64,000 nt of DNA from Brachybacterium sacelli (lineage in GTDB: Bacteria; Actinomycetota; Actinomycetes; Actinomycetales; Dermabacteraceae): NCBI RefSeq assembly GCF_017876545.1, contig NZ_JAGIOD010000002.1, positions 496,001-560,000 on the forward strand. The letters are read 5' to 3'. Shown in pieces: positions 26,518 through 35,291 of this stretch. The notes under the pieces are model-generated. The model was given only the letters and a program-made list of their open reading frames with translations. It was not told the DNA's origin and made no database searches. Every line of letters starts with the position of its first letter. The first letter of the stretch is position 1. The position numbers were made by a program, and so were the translations under genes.

Positions 26518-28017
26518 TCAGGAGGCGGCAGCGCCCTCCACGGCCGACGGCACGGTCTCGACCTTCGGTGGCTTGGTGCCCCGCAGGAAGAGCGCTCCGA
26601 TGACGCCGAGCGCACCGATCGCGCCTGCCACGAGGAAGGCCACGTTCACCCCATGGATCTGGCCGGCCATCCCGTACTTCTCGGGGTCCCGGGCGGCCTC
26701 CGCCATGACCGTGACGAGCACCGCGGTGCCGACCGAAGCGGCGACCTGGCGCAGCGTGTTGTTCAGCGCCGTGCCGTGAGGGATCAGGTGCGGTGGCAGC
26801 TGGTTGAGCGCTGCCGTGGTCACCGGCATGATCACCATCGCCGTGCCGAACATCCGCACGGCGTTGACCACGGCGATGTAGACCAGCGACGTCTCGGTGC
26901 TGAGCACCGCGAACATGAACGTCGTGACGGTGACCAGGGTGAAGCCGACCGTCGCGAGCACCGTGGCGCCGAAGCGATCGAAGATCCGCCCGGTCACGGG
27001 GGACATCAGGCCCATCACGACCGCGCCGGGCAGGAGCACCAGCCCGGACTCCATCGCGGTGTAGCCGACCATGTTCTGCATGTACAGCGGGATCAGGAGC
27101 ATTCCGCCGATCATCGCCATGAAGACGAGCATGCCCAGGACGGTGCCGAGGGTGAACATGCGGTAGCGCAGCACGCGGAACTCGAGGATCGGCTCCGGGA
27201 GGCGCAGCTGGCGATGCACGAACCACACCAGGGTCAGCGCGCCGATCACGAGAGGCGCGAGGGCCTGCGCGCTCGTCCACCCGGAGTTGCCGGCGTTGCC
27301 CAGCCCGAACAGCAGGCCGCCGAAGGCGAAGGTGGACAGGATGATGGAGAGCACGTCCAGGCGCGGGAACGTGCGCTCGGTGACGTTCCGGAGGATGAAG
27401 AAGGCGACGATCATGTCGATCACGGCGATCGGCAGCATCATCAGGAAGAGGGTCTGCCACGGGAGGTGGTCGACGATCCAGCCCGAGAGGCTGGGGCCGA
27501 TCGCCGGGGCGAAGGCGATGACCAGTCCGAAGGTGCCCATCGCGGTGCCGCGCTTGTCGACGGGGAACACCGCGAACAGGATGGTCTGCATGAGCGGCAT
27601 GATGATCCCGCCGCCGGCGGCCTGGATCACGCGGCCCAGCAGCAGCACCGGGTAGACGGGCGCGACGGCGCACACCAGCGTTCCGACCGTGAACAGCCCC
27701 ATCGCTGTGAAGAACAGGGTCCTGGTGGAGAACTTCTGGATGAGGAACGCCGTCACCGGGATCATGATCCCGTTGACCAGCATGAAGGTCGTGGTCACCC
27801 ACTGTGCGGAGATCGCTGTGATGCCGAATTCGCGCATGAACGCCGGCAGCGCCGTGTTCAGCAGCGTCTGGTTCAGGATGACGATGAAGGCTCCGGAGAC
27901 CAGGGTCGCCAGGACGACATTGCGATTGACGGCCTGCGGTGTGCGGTGCTCGGAAGCCCCCTCGGTCGCCTCGTGTGCGGTCGTTCGGTCCGTCGTGTCC
28001 GTGGTCTCGCTGGTCAA
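26518..28017 (-). CDS. DHA2/EmrB-type MFS multidrug exporter
   Basis: A 499-residue MFS protein with about 14 predicted helices, as in the DHA2 (EmrB/QacA/LmrB) drug:H+ antiporters. Motif-C-like GRVIQAAGGGIIMPLMQT and the TFGLVIAFAPAIGPSLSGWI segment (motif C of exporters: G-x8-G-x3-G-P) mark an efflux pump rather than an importer. The best start is TTG at 28017 (LTSETTDTTDR) behind GAGAGG; there is no in-frame ATG or GTG close to it. Drug range cannot be predicted. Divergent from the TDT transporter gene with a triple direct repeat in the intervening DNA; no adjacent regulator gene. Confidence 0.87.
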   Translation of the reverse strand: MTSETTDTTDRTTAHEATEGASEHRTPQAVNRNVVLATLVSGAFIVILNQTLLNTALPAFMREFGITAISAQWVTTTFMLVNGIMIPVTAFLIQKFSTRTLFFTAMGLFTVGTLVCAVAPVYPVLLLGRVIQAAGGGIIMPLMQTILFAVFPVDKRGTAMGTFGLVIAFAPAIGPSLSGWIVDHLPWQTLFLMMLPIAVIDMIVAFFILRNVTERTFPRLDVLSIILSTFAFGGLLFGLGNAGNSGWTSAQALAPLVIGALTLVWFVHRQLRLPEPILEFRVLRYRMFTLGTVLGMLVFMAMIGGMLLIPLYMQNMVGYTAMESGLVLLPGAVVMGLMSPVTGRIFDRFGATVLATVGFTLVTVTTFMFAVLSTETSLVYIAVVNAVRMFGTAMVIMPVTTAALNQLPPHLIPHGTALNNTLRQVAASVGTAVLVTVMAEAARDPEKYGMAGQIHGVNVAFLVAGAIGALGVIGALFLRGTKPPKVETVPSAVEGAAAS

Positions 28018-28030
28018 GCGACCTGGCCCC

Positions 28031-28099
28031 TCTCGTGCGTCATGGGTTCCGGCTCTCGCGCGCCATGGATCCCGGCTCTCGTGCGTGATGGATTCCGGC
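28031..28099. repeat. three imperfect 23-bp direct repeats
   Basis: Units at 28031-28053, 28054-28076 and 28077-28099, each of the form TCTCG(T/C)GCG(T/C/G)(C/G)ATGG(A/G)T(T/C)CCGGC, directly abutting. They occupy the promoter/leader region immediately upstream of the TTG start of the MFS exporter. Confidence 0.8.
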
Positions 28100-28267
28100 C
28101 GCTCGTGGCTGCGGGCATGACTCAGCGCCCCCGACGGTCGTCCGTGTACGACAGTAGGCCTGAAGTTGCAGTGAGTGCAAACAAATGTCCGGGGTCTCAC
28201 GGTCGGAGAAGCACGGGGGAACCGCGCTCTGCTCGTGCCGCCACGGGGTCGAGGTGACAATGGGGTC

Positions 28268-29320
28268 GTGACCAGTGCCCCCACCACCCTCGCCGCCCGC
28301 ACGGACCAGGCCCTCGCCGGACTGTCCCCGGGATACTTCGCGCTGGTGATGGGCACGGGCATCGTCTCCATCGGCCTGCACGAGGCGGGCGCCTCGACGG
28401 TCGCGGTCATCCCCCTGGTGCTCGCGGCGATCGCCTTCGTCGTCCTGGTGGTCCTCCTCGTGGCCCGCGGGTTCCGTCACGGCGACCGCCTGCGTGCCGA
28501 TGCCCGCAACCCCGAGACGGCCTTCGCCTTCTTCACCGTCGTGGCCGGTACCGACGTGCTCGCCGTCGGACTGCACCAGCACGGCCTCGGCACGGTCGCC
28601 ACGGGGCTGCTGGCCACGGCCGCGGCGATCTGGCTGGTGCTCGGGTACGTGCTGCCGTGGCAGGTGCTGATGACCCGCGACGGCGAACCGATCCTCGCCC
28701 GCACCAACGGGACCTGGTTCATCTGGTCGGTGGCCTCCCAGTCCCTCGCCGTCGGCCTGTCCGGTCTGCACCCGGCGACCCCGCGCCTGGCCGATCTGCT
28801 CGGCGTGCTCACGGTGCTGTCCTGGTCGGTGGGGACCATCCTCTACGTCGGGATCGCCGTGCTGGTGATCCTGCGGATCCTCCACCACGGGATCACGCCC
28901 GAGCAGTTCGAGCCGACGTACTGGGTCGCGATGGGGGCGCTGGCGATCTCGGTGGTCGCCGGGGCGAGCATCGTGGACATGGCGTCGGTGCCGATGGTCG
29001 ATGCGGCCCGGGGCCTCATCGGCGGGACCGTCGTGGTGTTCTGGTGCTTCGCTGCCTGGCTCGTCCCACTGCTGGCGGGCGCCGGTTTCTGGCGTCATCG
29101 CCTCCACCGCGTGCCGCTGCGGTACTCCCCGTCGCAGTGGTCGATGGTCTTCCCCCTGGGGATGTTCGCCGTGGCCTCGATGCGGTTGGGTCGGGTCGAG
29201 CACCTGCCCATGGTCGAGGCGGTCGGCGTCGGCTTCCTCGGCGTCGCCCTGCTGGTCTGGGCCCTGGTCGGTGCCGGACTCGTGCTCACCCTCGTGCGCC
29301 TGGCCCGCGGCAGCGCCTGA
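28268..29320 (+). CDS. TDT-family transporter (tellurite-resistance/dicarboxylate/sulfite type)
   Basis: A 350-residue integral membrane protein with about ten helices of the TDT family (TehA, Mae1, Ssu1, SLAC1 relatives). The N-terminal signature LSPGYFALVMGTGIVSIGL is diagnostic. A second conserved stretch, FPLGMFAVASMRLG, lies near residue 296. Members transport C4-dicarboxylates, sulfite or anions, and the name tellurite resistance is historical. The start is GTG at 28268, the codon just before SAPTTLAARTD; the upstream frame is unstructured. It stands alone with 92 bases before the next gene. Confidence 0.85.
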   Translation: MTSAPTTLAARTDQALAGLSPGYFALVMGTGIVSIGLHEAGASTVAVIPLVLAAIAFVVLVVLLVARGFRHGDRLRADARNPETAFAFFTVVAGTDVLAVGLHQHGLGTVATGLLATAAAIWLVLGYVLPWQVLMTRDGEPILARTNGTWFIWSVASQSLAVGLSGLHPATPRLADLLGVLTVLSWSVGTILYVGIAVLVILRILHHGITPEQFEPTYWVAMGALAISVVAGASIVDMASVPMVDAARGLIGGTVVVFWCFAAWLVPLLAGAGFWRHRLHRVPLRYSPSQWSMVFPLGMFAVASMRLGRVEHLPMVEAVGVGFLGVALLVWALVGAGLVLTLVRLARGSA

Positions 29321-29412
29321 ATGATCTGCGCCGAGGGGTGGCCGGAGCTCCCTCCTCGTCGTAATGTGGCACAGGCACGCACACGAACCGATCTCGACGA
29401 CGAGGACGACGC

Positions 29413-30039
29413 ATGAGTGCCACGCCATCACCCTCCGCGGCCCAACCGCTGCTGGTCGACTTCATCCTCTCGCTGGACGGCTGCGCCGCCGGGGAGGGCT
29501 GGCCTGGCTGGTGGGGGCTGCAGAGCCCCGAATACCTCGACTGGCTGGGGCAGGAGCCCGAATACCTCACGCTGATGGGCGCGACCACCTACCGGCTCAT
29601 GTCCCAGATGGCCGAGCACGCTGAAGGGGTCGATGTCACCGAGGAGGAGAAGGCGAGCTTCGCCGAGATGGCCCAGATGCCGAAGGTGGTCTTCTCCTCG
29701 ACCCTCGAGGAACCGCTGAGCTGGGCCAACACCACACTGGTCAGCACCGATGCGGTCGAGGCCGTGCGGGAGCTGAAGCAGACCTCGACCCGCGCGCTGA
29801 CCACCACCGGCAGCATCCGGCTCAGCAACTCACTGATGAAGGCCGGTCTCGTCGACCGCTTCCGCGTCATCCTGTTCCCGGTGATCACCGGGCGTACGGG
29901 CCTCGAACGCATCTGGGAGCAGTTCGCCGACTACGGTCTCGAGCTGACCGCCTCCCGCACCTTCGAGGGCGGACTCCAGCTGCTCGAGTACGTGCCGACG
30001 TATCTGCCGCGGCCGCCCGGGACGGAGTGGGAGCGATGA
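29413..30039 (+). CDS. RibD C-terminal/dihydrofolate reductase-like family protein
   Basis: A 208-residue protein of the DHFR-like RibD_C superfamily: VDFILSLDGCAAGEGWPGWW at the N terminus, LMGATTYRLMSQMA (the R-x-T-Y motif region), TLEEPLSWANTTLV in the middle and FRVILFPVITGRTGLERIW near the end. These small cytoplasmic proteins resemble NADPH-dependent pyrimidine reductases but usually have no demonstrated role in riboflavin synthesis. It ends in an ATGA overlap with a cupin gene, suggesting joint expression. Confidence 0.85.
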   Translation: MSATPSPSAAQPLLVDFILSLDGCAAGEGWPGWWGLQSPEYLDWLGQEPEYLTLMGATTYRLMSQMAEHAEGVDVTEEEKASFAEMAQMPKVVFSSTLEEPLSWANTTLVSTDAVEAVRELKQTSTRALTTTGSIRLSNSLMKAGLVDRFRVILFPVITGRTGLERIWEQFADYGLELTASRTFEGGLQLLEYVPTYLPRPPGTEWER

Positions 30040-30431
30040 GCGCGAGCGGCTCGGTGGGCGGCGCCGGACCCGACGGGGGGACCGCGGCGGCTGATCTGGT
30101 GATCAGCCGGTCCGACGGTCGTGAGGACGGCGAGGACTGGGCAGAGAACTACGAGCATCTGCCGGGCGCTGCCGGGGTCTCGCTGATCCTCGAGTCCACG
30201 ACCCGGGAGGGGCAGGGGCCGCGCCTGCACCTCCACCCCTATGCCGAGACCTTCCTGATCCGGCGCGGCAGCGCGACCTTCACCCTCGGCGACGACACCG
30301 TGGTCGGGCGGGCAGGGCAGGTGCTCATCGCCCCTGCGCGCATGCCGCACACGTTCCGCACCGGACCCGACGGCTATGAGGCCGTCCACATCCATCCCGC
30401 CGAGGCCATCGAGACCGAATGGCTCGAATGA
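30036..30431 (+). CDS. small cupin-domain protein
   Basis: A 131-residue single-domain cupin. The first cupin motif reads LHLHPYAETFLIRRGSATFT with His, His and Glu metal ligands, and the second reads LIAPARMPHTFRTGPDGYE with the remaining His. About 35 hydrophilic residues precede the barrel. The metal-binding set is complete, so it may be a dioxygenase, isomerase or ligand-binding protein; nothing narrows it further. Coupled to the RibD_C-like gene by a four-base overlap and followed by a 75-base gap. Confidence 0.83.
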   Translation: MSASGSVGGAGPDGGTAAADLVISRSDGREDGEDWAENYEHLPGAAGVSLILESTTREGQGPRLHLHPYAETFLIRRGSATFTLGDDTVVGRAGQVLIAPARMPHTFRTGPDGYEAVHIHPAEAIETEWLE

Positions 30432-30506
30432 CGGGGCACCCGCTAGGAGCATCTGGGTGGGCCGGCCCGCCCGGCACCGACTAGGCGACTCCGGAAGGAG
30501 GCACTG

Positions 30507-31142
30507 ATGGCCCGATCGCACCGTGAGATCGCCGCGGCCCTGCTGGACGCCCACGGCACCACCTACGCCGCCCAGGCCGGCATCGACCTCGCGGACAAGC
30601 CCTCCCCGCTGTACCGCCTGCTGGTGCTGGCGACCCTGCTGTCCACCCGCATCGGCGCCGACATCGCCGTGGCGGCGGCGCGGGAGCTGTCCGCGGCCGG
30701 GTTCCGCACCCCGCAGCGGATGGTCGACTCGACCTGGCAGGAACGGGTCGACGCGCTGGGCCGGGGTCACTACCGCCGCTACGACGAGTCCACCGCGACC
30801 CGCCTGGGAGACGGAGCCCGCCTGCTGCTCGACACCTACCGCGGGGACCTGCGACGACTTCGCGACGCCGCCGAGGATCCCGAGGACGTGCGAGAACGAC
30901 TGCAGGACTTCCCGGGCATCGGCCCCACCGGCGCGGCGATCTTCGTGCGCGAGGTGCAGAGCATCTGGCCGGGCGTCGCACCCTTCGTCGACCGCAAGGC
31001 GCTCGACGGCGCACGACGCCTCGGCCTGCCCCGGGACCCGGAGGAGCTCGACGGGCTCGTCGACCCTGCGGACCGCGCCCGGCTCGCCGCGGCGCTGGTC
31101 CGTGCAGAGCTGGGCGGCCTGGACCGTACCGATCTGTCGTGA
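30507..31142 (+). CDS. HhH-GPD superfamily (endonuclease III-like) protein
   Basis: A 211-residue all-alpha protein with a helix-hairpin-helix (LQDFPGIGPTGAAIFVREVQ) and the downstream Asp of the HhH-GPD fold (VAPFVDRKALDGAR). Where endonuclease III has Lys in the hairpin (PGVGRKTA), this protein has Thr, and the C-terminal four-Cys iron-sulfur loop is absent. It could be a monofunctional base-excision glycosylase or a DNA-binding relative without lyase activity. AGGAGG lies eight bases before the ATG. Convergent with the monooxygenase gene. Confidence 0.8.
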   Translation: MARSHREIAAALLDAHGTTYAAQAGIDLADKPSPLYRLLVLATLLSTRIGADIAVAAARELSAAGFRTPQRMVDSTWQERVDALGRGHYRRYDESTATRLGDGARLLLDTYRGDLRRLRDAAEDPEDVRERLQDFPGIGPTGAAIFVREVQSIWPGVAPFVDRKALDGARRLGLPRDPEELDGLVDPADRARLAAALVRAELGGLDRTDLS

Positions 31143-31202
31143 GACGGTCACGGCGCCCGAGCGGGCGCTCTCGGGAGCGGCGGGCCCGCTGACCCGAGCG
31201 GC

Positions 31203-31523
31203 TCAGTCCACCTGCACCTCGCCCATCGGGCCCCAGCCGTCGCCCTCGACCTGGTGGGAGACGATCTGCGGGGTCGCGGAGAGGTACTGCGGGAACTCCT
31301 CCTGCATCGCGGCGAAGTGCGGGGAGTTCACGTGCGGGCCGGCCCCCTCGTCGGTGAAGGCCTCGATCAGCACGTAGGTGTTGGGCTCCTTCACGCTGCG
31401 CGACCACTCGAACCAGAGGTTGCCGGGCTCCGCCAGCGTGGTCTCGGTGAACTCGCGGGAGATCTCCGGCCAGCGGTCGGCGTACTCGGGCTTCACAGGG
31501 AACTTCACGTTGATGAGGATCAT
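31203..31523 (-). CDS. antibiotic-biosynthesis monooxygenase-like (ABM/quinol monooxygenase) protein
   Basis: A 106-residue dimeric alpha+beta-barrel protein of the ABM family: ILINVKFPVKPEYADRWPEI opens the fold, EPGNLWFEWSRSVKEPNTYV is the central conserved run, and HVNSPHFAAMQEEFPQYLS holds the conserved H-x3-HF segment. Cofactor-free quinol oxygenases such as YgiN have this arrangement. The start is ATG at 31523 with AAAGGA upstream; longer readings add a Cys/Arg-rich leader. Divergent from the IclR gene, whose likely operator lies between them, so it may be part of that regulon. Confidence 0.85.
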   Translation of the reverse strand: MILINVKFPVKPEYADRWPEISREFTETTLAEPGNLWFEWSRSVKEPNTYVLIEAFTDEGAGPHVNSPHFAAMQEEFPQYLSATPQIVSHQVEGDGWGPMGEVQVD

Positions 31524-31591
31524 CGTCGGGTCCTTTCTCCTCGTGCGGGTGGGCACAGCCTGCCCCGCCCGCGACATGTGCGGTAGGGCGA

Positions 31592-31608
31592 TTCTCGCAA
31601 GGCAAGAA
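31592..31608. promoter_or_regulatory. palindrome between ABM and IclR genes
   Basis: TTCTCGCAAGGCAAGAA fits TTCTyGC-nnn-GCrAGAA, about 44 bases before the IclR ATG and 69 bases before the monooxygenase ATG. It resembles the dyads bound by IclR proteins; assignment by position. Confidence 0.45.
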
Positions 31609-31651
31609 CGGATCCTGCTGCACAATGGGAGCGAACCGTGGGAGGGGATGC

Positions 31652-32443
31652 ATGACCACTACGCAGGACCGGGGCGACGAGGCCCCGACCGGGCAGATCG
31701 CCCGCGCGCTCGCCGTGCTCGAGGCCGTCGCCGCCGGCGGCAGCAGCACCGCCCGCACCATCGCCGACGCCACGGCGATACCGCTGCCCACCGTGTACCG
31801 GATCGCACAGGAGCTGATCCGCGCCGGATACTTGGTCCACCTGCGCGACGAGCAGCGCTTCGCCCTCGGCTACCAGCTGCACCTCCTCGCGGTCGGCCTC
31901 CACGAGGATCTCGGGATCCCTCGCGCGGTGCGCGAGGAGGTCCACGCGATGCACCGGGATCTCGGGATGGCCTCCTACCTCGCCATCCACCGCGGCACCG
32001 ACTTCGTGGTCGTCCACGTCTCGGACTCCCCGCAGAGCCCGCGGCTGTCGCCGATGGGGTTCGGCTTCCACGAGAGCCCGCACGCGACGGCCTTCGGCAA
32101 GGTGGGGCTCAGCGCGCTCGGGCTCGAGGAGCGAGATGCCTACCTCGACGGCCGTGTGCTGCGCGCCCACACCCCGAACACGCTCACCGATGCCCTCGAG
32201 CTGCGTCGCCAGCTCGAAGAGATCGCGGAGCGCGGTATCGCCTGGGAGCACGAGGAGTTCCGGGCCGGCACGGACTGTCTGGCGGCGTCGATCAAGGCCG
32301 ACGACGGGATGCTCATCGGCTCGGTCGCGGTCTCGGCGCCGGTCACCGCCTATGCCGGCAGGGTGCGGCACGTCGAGGACCGGGTGCGCGCCTGCGCCTC
32401 CCGGGCCGGTCGCGCCTACCGTCTCGGGGCGCATCATGCCTGA
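31652..32443 (+). CDS. IclR-family transcriptional regulator
   Basis: A 263-residue IclR regulator: N-terminal winged helix (IARALAVLEAVAAGGSSTA; ATAIPLPTVYRIAQELIRAG) and a C-terminal GAF-like effector domain with MGFGFHESPHATAFGKVGL and the conserved Cys of EEFRAGTDCLAASIKADDG. ATG at 31652 has GGGAGGGG directly upstream; the frame is open from 31625 without better signals. Neighbours are the divergent ABM gene and, 106 bases downstream on the same strand, the GMC dehydrogenase pair. Either or both may be targets. Confidence 0.88.
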   Translation: MTTTQDRGDEAPTGQIARALAVLEAVAAGGSSTARTIADATAIPLPTVYRIAQELIRAGYLVHLRDEQRFALGYQLHLLAVGLHEDLGIPRAVREEVHAMHRDLGMASYLAIHRGTDFVVVHVSDSPQSPRLSPMGFGFHESPHATAFGKVGLSALGLEERDAYLDGRVLRAHTPNTLTDALELRRQLEEIAERGIAWEHEEFRAGTDCLAASIKADDGMLIGSVAVSAPVTAYAGRVRHVEDRVRACASRAGRAYRLGAHHA

Positions 32444-32549
32444 GCCCCCTCGTGCTTCTCGTCCGGCGATAACGCGGATTGTGGGCACCCCGCGCCACTC
32501 CTAGGTTGTGCTCCAGGTCACTGGCGAGGACGCCAGGGAAGGAGAAGTC

Positions 32550-33140
32550 ATGAGTGCAATGCACGGCAGCGACGCCGTCAATGACGTCGAGGGCACACCG
32601 GAGGCGCAGAGCACCCTGGTCGCCCTGATCAAAGCCGCATTCCCGCACGAGACGGTCCCGGACTCCGCTTACGAGCGGACCGCGGACATCGTGCAGAAGC
32701 AGGCCGAGGAGAGCGCCTGGTTGCGGCTCAAGCTCGCGCAGGGGCTGGATTCCCTGCAGGCGCTGGCAGGAGGGCGGTTCCACGAGCTGACGACACTGGA
32801 GGCGCTGCCGCTGCTGCTGCGCATCCAGCACACCACCTACTTCGGTTTCGTCCGGCAGACGGTGGTGGTCACCCTCTACGAGGACGAGGAGGTGTGGGAG
32901 GCGCTCGGCTACGAGGGCCCGTCCTTCGACAAGGGCGGTTACATCGACCGCGGCTTCGACGACCTCGACTGGTTGCCCGAGCCGCGGATCGAGGAGTACG
33001 ACGGCGAGCCGCTGCAGGAGGTCGTCTCCGACCTGCCGGCCTCCGCCAGCACGTCCAGCACCCGCGGCGCCGCGGTGCCTGCCGGACAGAGCAGCGCGCG
33101 AGCAGGGCGCGTCGGGAACCGCAGGAAGGGCCAGGCATGA
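32550..33140 (+). CDS. gluconate 2-dehydrogenase subunit 3-family protein (small dehydrogenase subunit)
   Basis: A 196-residue protein of the gluconate dehydrogenase small-subunit family: LVALIKAAFPHETVPDSAYE, LRIQHTTYFGFVRQTVVVTL and VWEALGYEGPSFDKGGYIDR are the characteristic blocks. In well-studied systems this subunit escorts the GMC FAD subunit. No Tat signal is visible, so the complex is probably cytoplasmic, unlike the exported Proteobacterial enzymes. The last 40 residues are Ser/Ala/Arg-rich. It overlaps the following GMC gene by ATGA, fixing them as partners. Start ATG at 32550 with AAGGAGAAG upstream. Confidence 0.83.
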   Translation: MSAMHGSDAVNDVEGTPEAQSTLVALIKAAFPHETVPDSAYERTADIVQKQAEESAWLRLKLAQGLDSLQALAGGRFHELTTLEALPLLLRIQHTTYFGFVRQTVVVTLYEDEEVWEALGYEGPSFDKGGYIDRGFDDLDWLPEPRIEEYDGEPLQEVVSDLPASASTSSTRGAAVPAGQSSARAGRVGNRRKGQA

Positions 33141-34702
33141 AGACCATCGACCACGACACCGAGACCGTCGTCATCATCGGCTCCGGCGCGGGCGGCGGCA
33201 CCCTCGCCTACGAGCTCACCCGCCAGGGCATCGAATGCGTCGTCCTCGAAGCAGGCCCGTACCTGCACAGCGAGGACTACATGAACCTCGAGTGGGAGGC
33301 CTTCAACCAGATGGCCTGGACGGATGCCCGCACCACGTCCGGCAGCTGGCGGGTCGCGCGGGACTTCCCGAACCTGCCCGCCTGGATCGTCAAGGCAGTC
33401 GGCGGCACCACCACGCACTGGTCCGGCGCGACCCCGCGGCTGAAGGCCCACGAATTCGCGGCCCGCAGCACCTACGGCCGCATCGACGGGGCGAACCTGC
33501 TGGACTGGCCGATCACCCTCGAGGAGCTGGAGCCCTATTACACCCGCGCGGAGGACGCGATCGGCTCGACCCACCGCGGGGGACGCCCGCCGCTGCCGGC
33601 GAACAACAACTACAAGGTGCTCGCCGCGGGGGCCGAGAAGCTCGGCTATCGCCACTACGCGACGGGCCCCTACGGCACCAATGCGGAGCCCTACGACGGC
33701 CGCCCGGCCTCCATCCAGGACGGCTTCAACTTCCAGGGGGACAAGAACGAGTCGAAATGGTCGACGAAGGTGCGGGAGATCCCCCGTGCGCTGGAGACCG
33801 GCCTGCTCGATCTGCGCCCCGAGTCGCACGTCGTCCAGATCATGCATGACCGGGCCGGCCGGGTGGACGCGGTGATCTACCTGGACAAGGACGGGAACTT
33901 GCACCGTCAGGCCGCGAAGGTGGCGTGCGTGGCCGGCAACTCGATCGAGACGCCGCGCCTGCTGCATCTCAGCTCGTCCTCGATGTTCCCCGACGGGCTC
34001 GCGAACTCCTCCGGGCAGGTGGGGCGCAACTACATGCGCCACATGACCGGCAGCGTGTACGCGCAGTTCGACAAGCCGGTGACCATGTACCGGGGCGAGA
34101 CGATGGCGGGGAACATCTCCGACGAATCGGTGCACAACCCCGCCCGCGGATTCGCCGGTGGCTACTACATCCAGACGATCTCGCTGGGGCCGGCCTTCCT
34201 GGCCAGCTTCGCCGAGCCCGGCGCCTGGGGGCCGAGCTTCACCAAGCTGCTGGACGCCTACCAGAACACGGCGGGCTGCTGGCTGGTGGGCGAGGACATG
34301 CCGCAGGAGTCCAACGCCATCACGCTGAACTCCACGGTCACCGACCAGCACGGGCTGCCGGTGGCGAACGTCCACTTCGATGACCACGCCAACGACCAGG
34401 CGATGCGGGAGCACGCCTATTCGACGGCCGAGCGGCTGTACAGCGCCGTCGGCGCGGTCGGCACCCATCGCACCACGCCGTACCCGTCCACGCACAACCT
34501 CGGCACCTGCCGCATGAGCGAACGGCCCGAGGACGGCGTGGTCGACAAGTGGGGCAGGGCGCACGACGTGCCGAACCTGTTCGTCTCCGACGGTTCGCAG
34601 TTCACCTCCGGCGCCGCGGCGAACCCGACGCTGACGATCGTGGCGCTCGCGATCCGTCAGGCGGAGTACCTCGCCGAGCAGCTGAAGAAGGGCGAGATCT
34701 GA
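33137..34702 (+). CDS. GMC-type FAD dehydrogenase, catalytic subunit (gluconate/glucoside dehydrogenase type)
   Basis: A 521-residue FAD enzyme: VVIIGSGAGGGTLAYELTRQ at residues 11-30 binds FAD, AVGGTTTHWSGATPRLKAHE is the family's second flavin motif, and the C-terminal YPSTHNLGTCRMSERPEDGV plus SGAAANPTLTIVALAIRQAE carry the catalytic His and Asn. This branch oxidises sugar or sugar-acid hydroxyls (gluconate, glucoside C3 and similar) together with the small subunit encoded just upstream. No cytochrome subunit follows, so the electron acceptor is unknown. A bidirectional terminator follows 27 bases after the stop. Confidence 0.87.
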   Translation: MKTIDHDTETVVIIGSGAGGGTLAYELTRQGIECVVLEAGPYLHSEDYMNLEWEAFNQMAWTDARTTSGSWRVARDFPNLPAWIVKAVGGTTTHWSGATPRLKAHEFAARSTYGRIDGANLLDWPITLEELEPYYTRAEDAIGSTHRGGRPPLPANNNYKVLAAGAEKLGYRHYATGPYGTNAEPYDGRPASIQDGFNFQGDKNESKWSTKVREIPRALETGLLDLRPESHVVQIMHDRAGRVDAVIYLDKDGNLHRQAAKVACVAGNSIETPRLLHLSSSSMFPDGLANSSGQVGRNYMRHMTGSVYAQFDKPVTMYRGETMAGNISDESVHNPARGFAGGYYIQTISLGPAFLASFAEPGAWGPSFTKLLDAYQNTAGCWLVGEDMPQESNAITLNSTVTDQHGLPVANVHFDDHANDQAMREHAYSTAERLYSAVGAVGTHRTTPYPSTHNLGTCRMSERPEDGVVDKWGRAHDVPNLFVSDGSQFTSGAAANPTLTIVALAIRQAEYLAEQLKKGEI

Positions 34703-34729
34703 CCGCCCGGCCCCACTGACCGGACGCAC

Positions 34730-34764
34730 GGCGGCCCCGCTCGCAGATCGCGAGCGGGGCCGCC
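34730..34764. terminator. bidirectional terminator hairpin
   Basis: GGCGGCCCCGCTCGC pairs perfectly with GCGAGCGGGGCCGCC (15 bp, 5-base loop), followed by TTC. It sits between the convergent GMC and universal-stress-protein genes and serves both. Confidence 0.85.
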
Positions 34765-34793
34765 TTCGTGAATGCGGCGTGAGGTCCGCCGCG

Positions 34794-35138
34794 TCAGGCC
34801 TTGATGCAGAGGACCGGTTTGTTCGCCTCGAGGATGATCTGCTGGGCGGAGGAGCCGAGGAAGAGCTTCGCGACCGCCGTGCGGTGCCGCACGCCGATGA
34901 CGACCGCCGAGATGTCGTCCCGTTCCGCCCGGTCGATGAGGTCGCCGGTGGGGGAGTGGGTGCGGTCGTCGGGGTGCTCGAGAGTCTCGCCCACCTCACC
35001 GAGATCGGAGGCGGGGGTGTGCTCGCCCTCCATCAGGAACACGATCAGGTCCTCGCCGCGCCGGCGGGCCTCCTCGATCCCGAAGCGGTACGCGGCCTGA
35101 CCGGCGGGAGTGGGGGTACCGGCGACGAGAACAGACAT
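34794..35138 (-). CDS. universal stress protein (UspA family)
   Basis: A 114-residue single-domain Usp protein. SVLVAGTPTPAGQAAYRFGI starts the fold, and AVVIGVRHRTAVAKLFLGSS is the family's phosphate/adenine-binding region (the usual G-x2-G-x9-G(S/T) ATP motif appears here as GVRHRTAVAKLFLGSSAQ, missing the first spacing). The loop may therefore not bind ATP tightly. It is short relative to the usual 140 residues. Divergent from tctC. Function is probably stress-related but undefined. Confidence 0.83.
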   Translation of the reverse strand: MSVLVAGTPTPAGQAAYRFGIEEARRRGEDLIVFLMEGEHTPASDLGEVGETLEHPDDRTHSPTGDLIDRAERDDISAVVIGVRHRTAVAKLFLGSSAQQIILEANKPVLCIKA

Positions 35139-35291
35139 GGGCGCTCCTTTGCGGGGGTCGATTGCGGGAACCCTAACCGATGCGCGGACCGATGGCGCAA
35201 GCAGCCTCCGGGACGTGTTTCCATTGACGGGTCAATCGCATCGGTGCGCAGACCTGCGCTGTGCTGCGCCCCCGACGAAGGAGTCGTCCCC

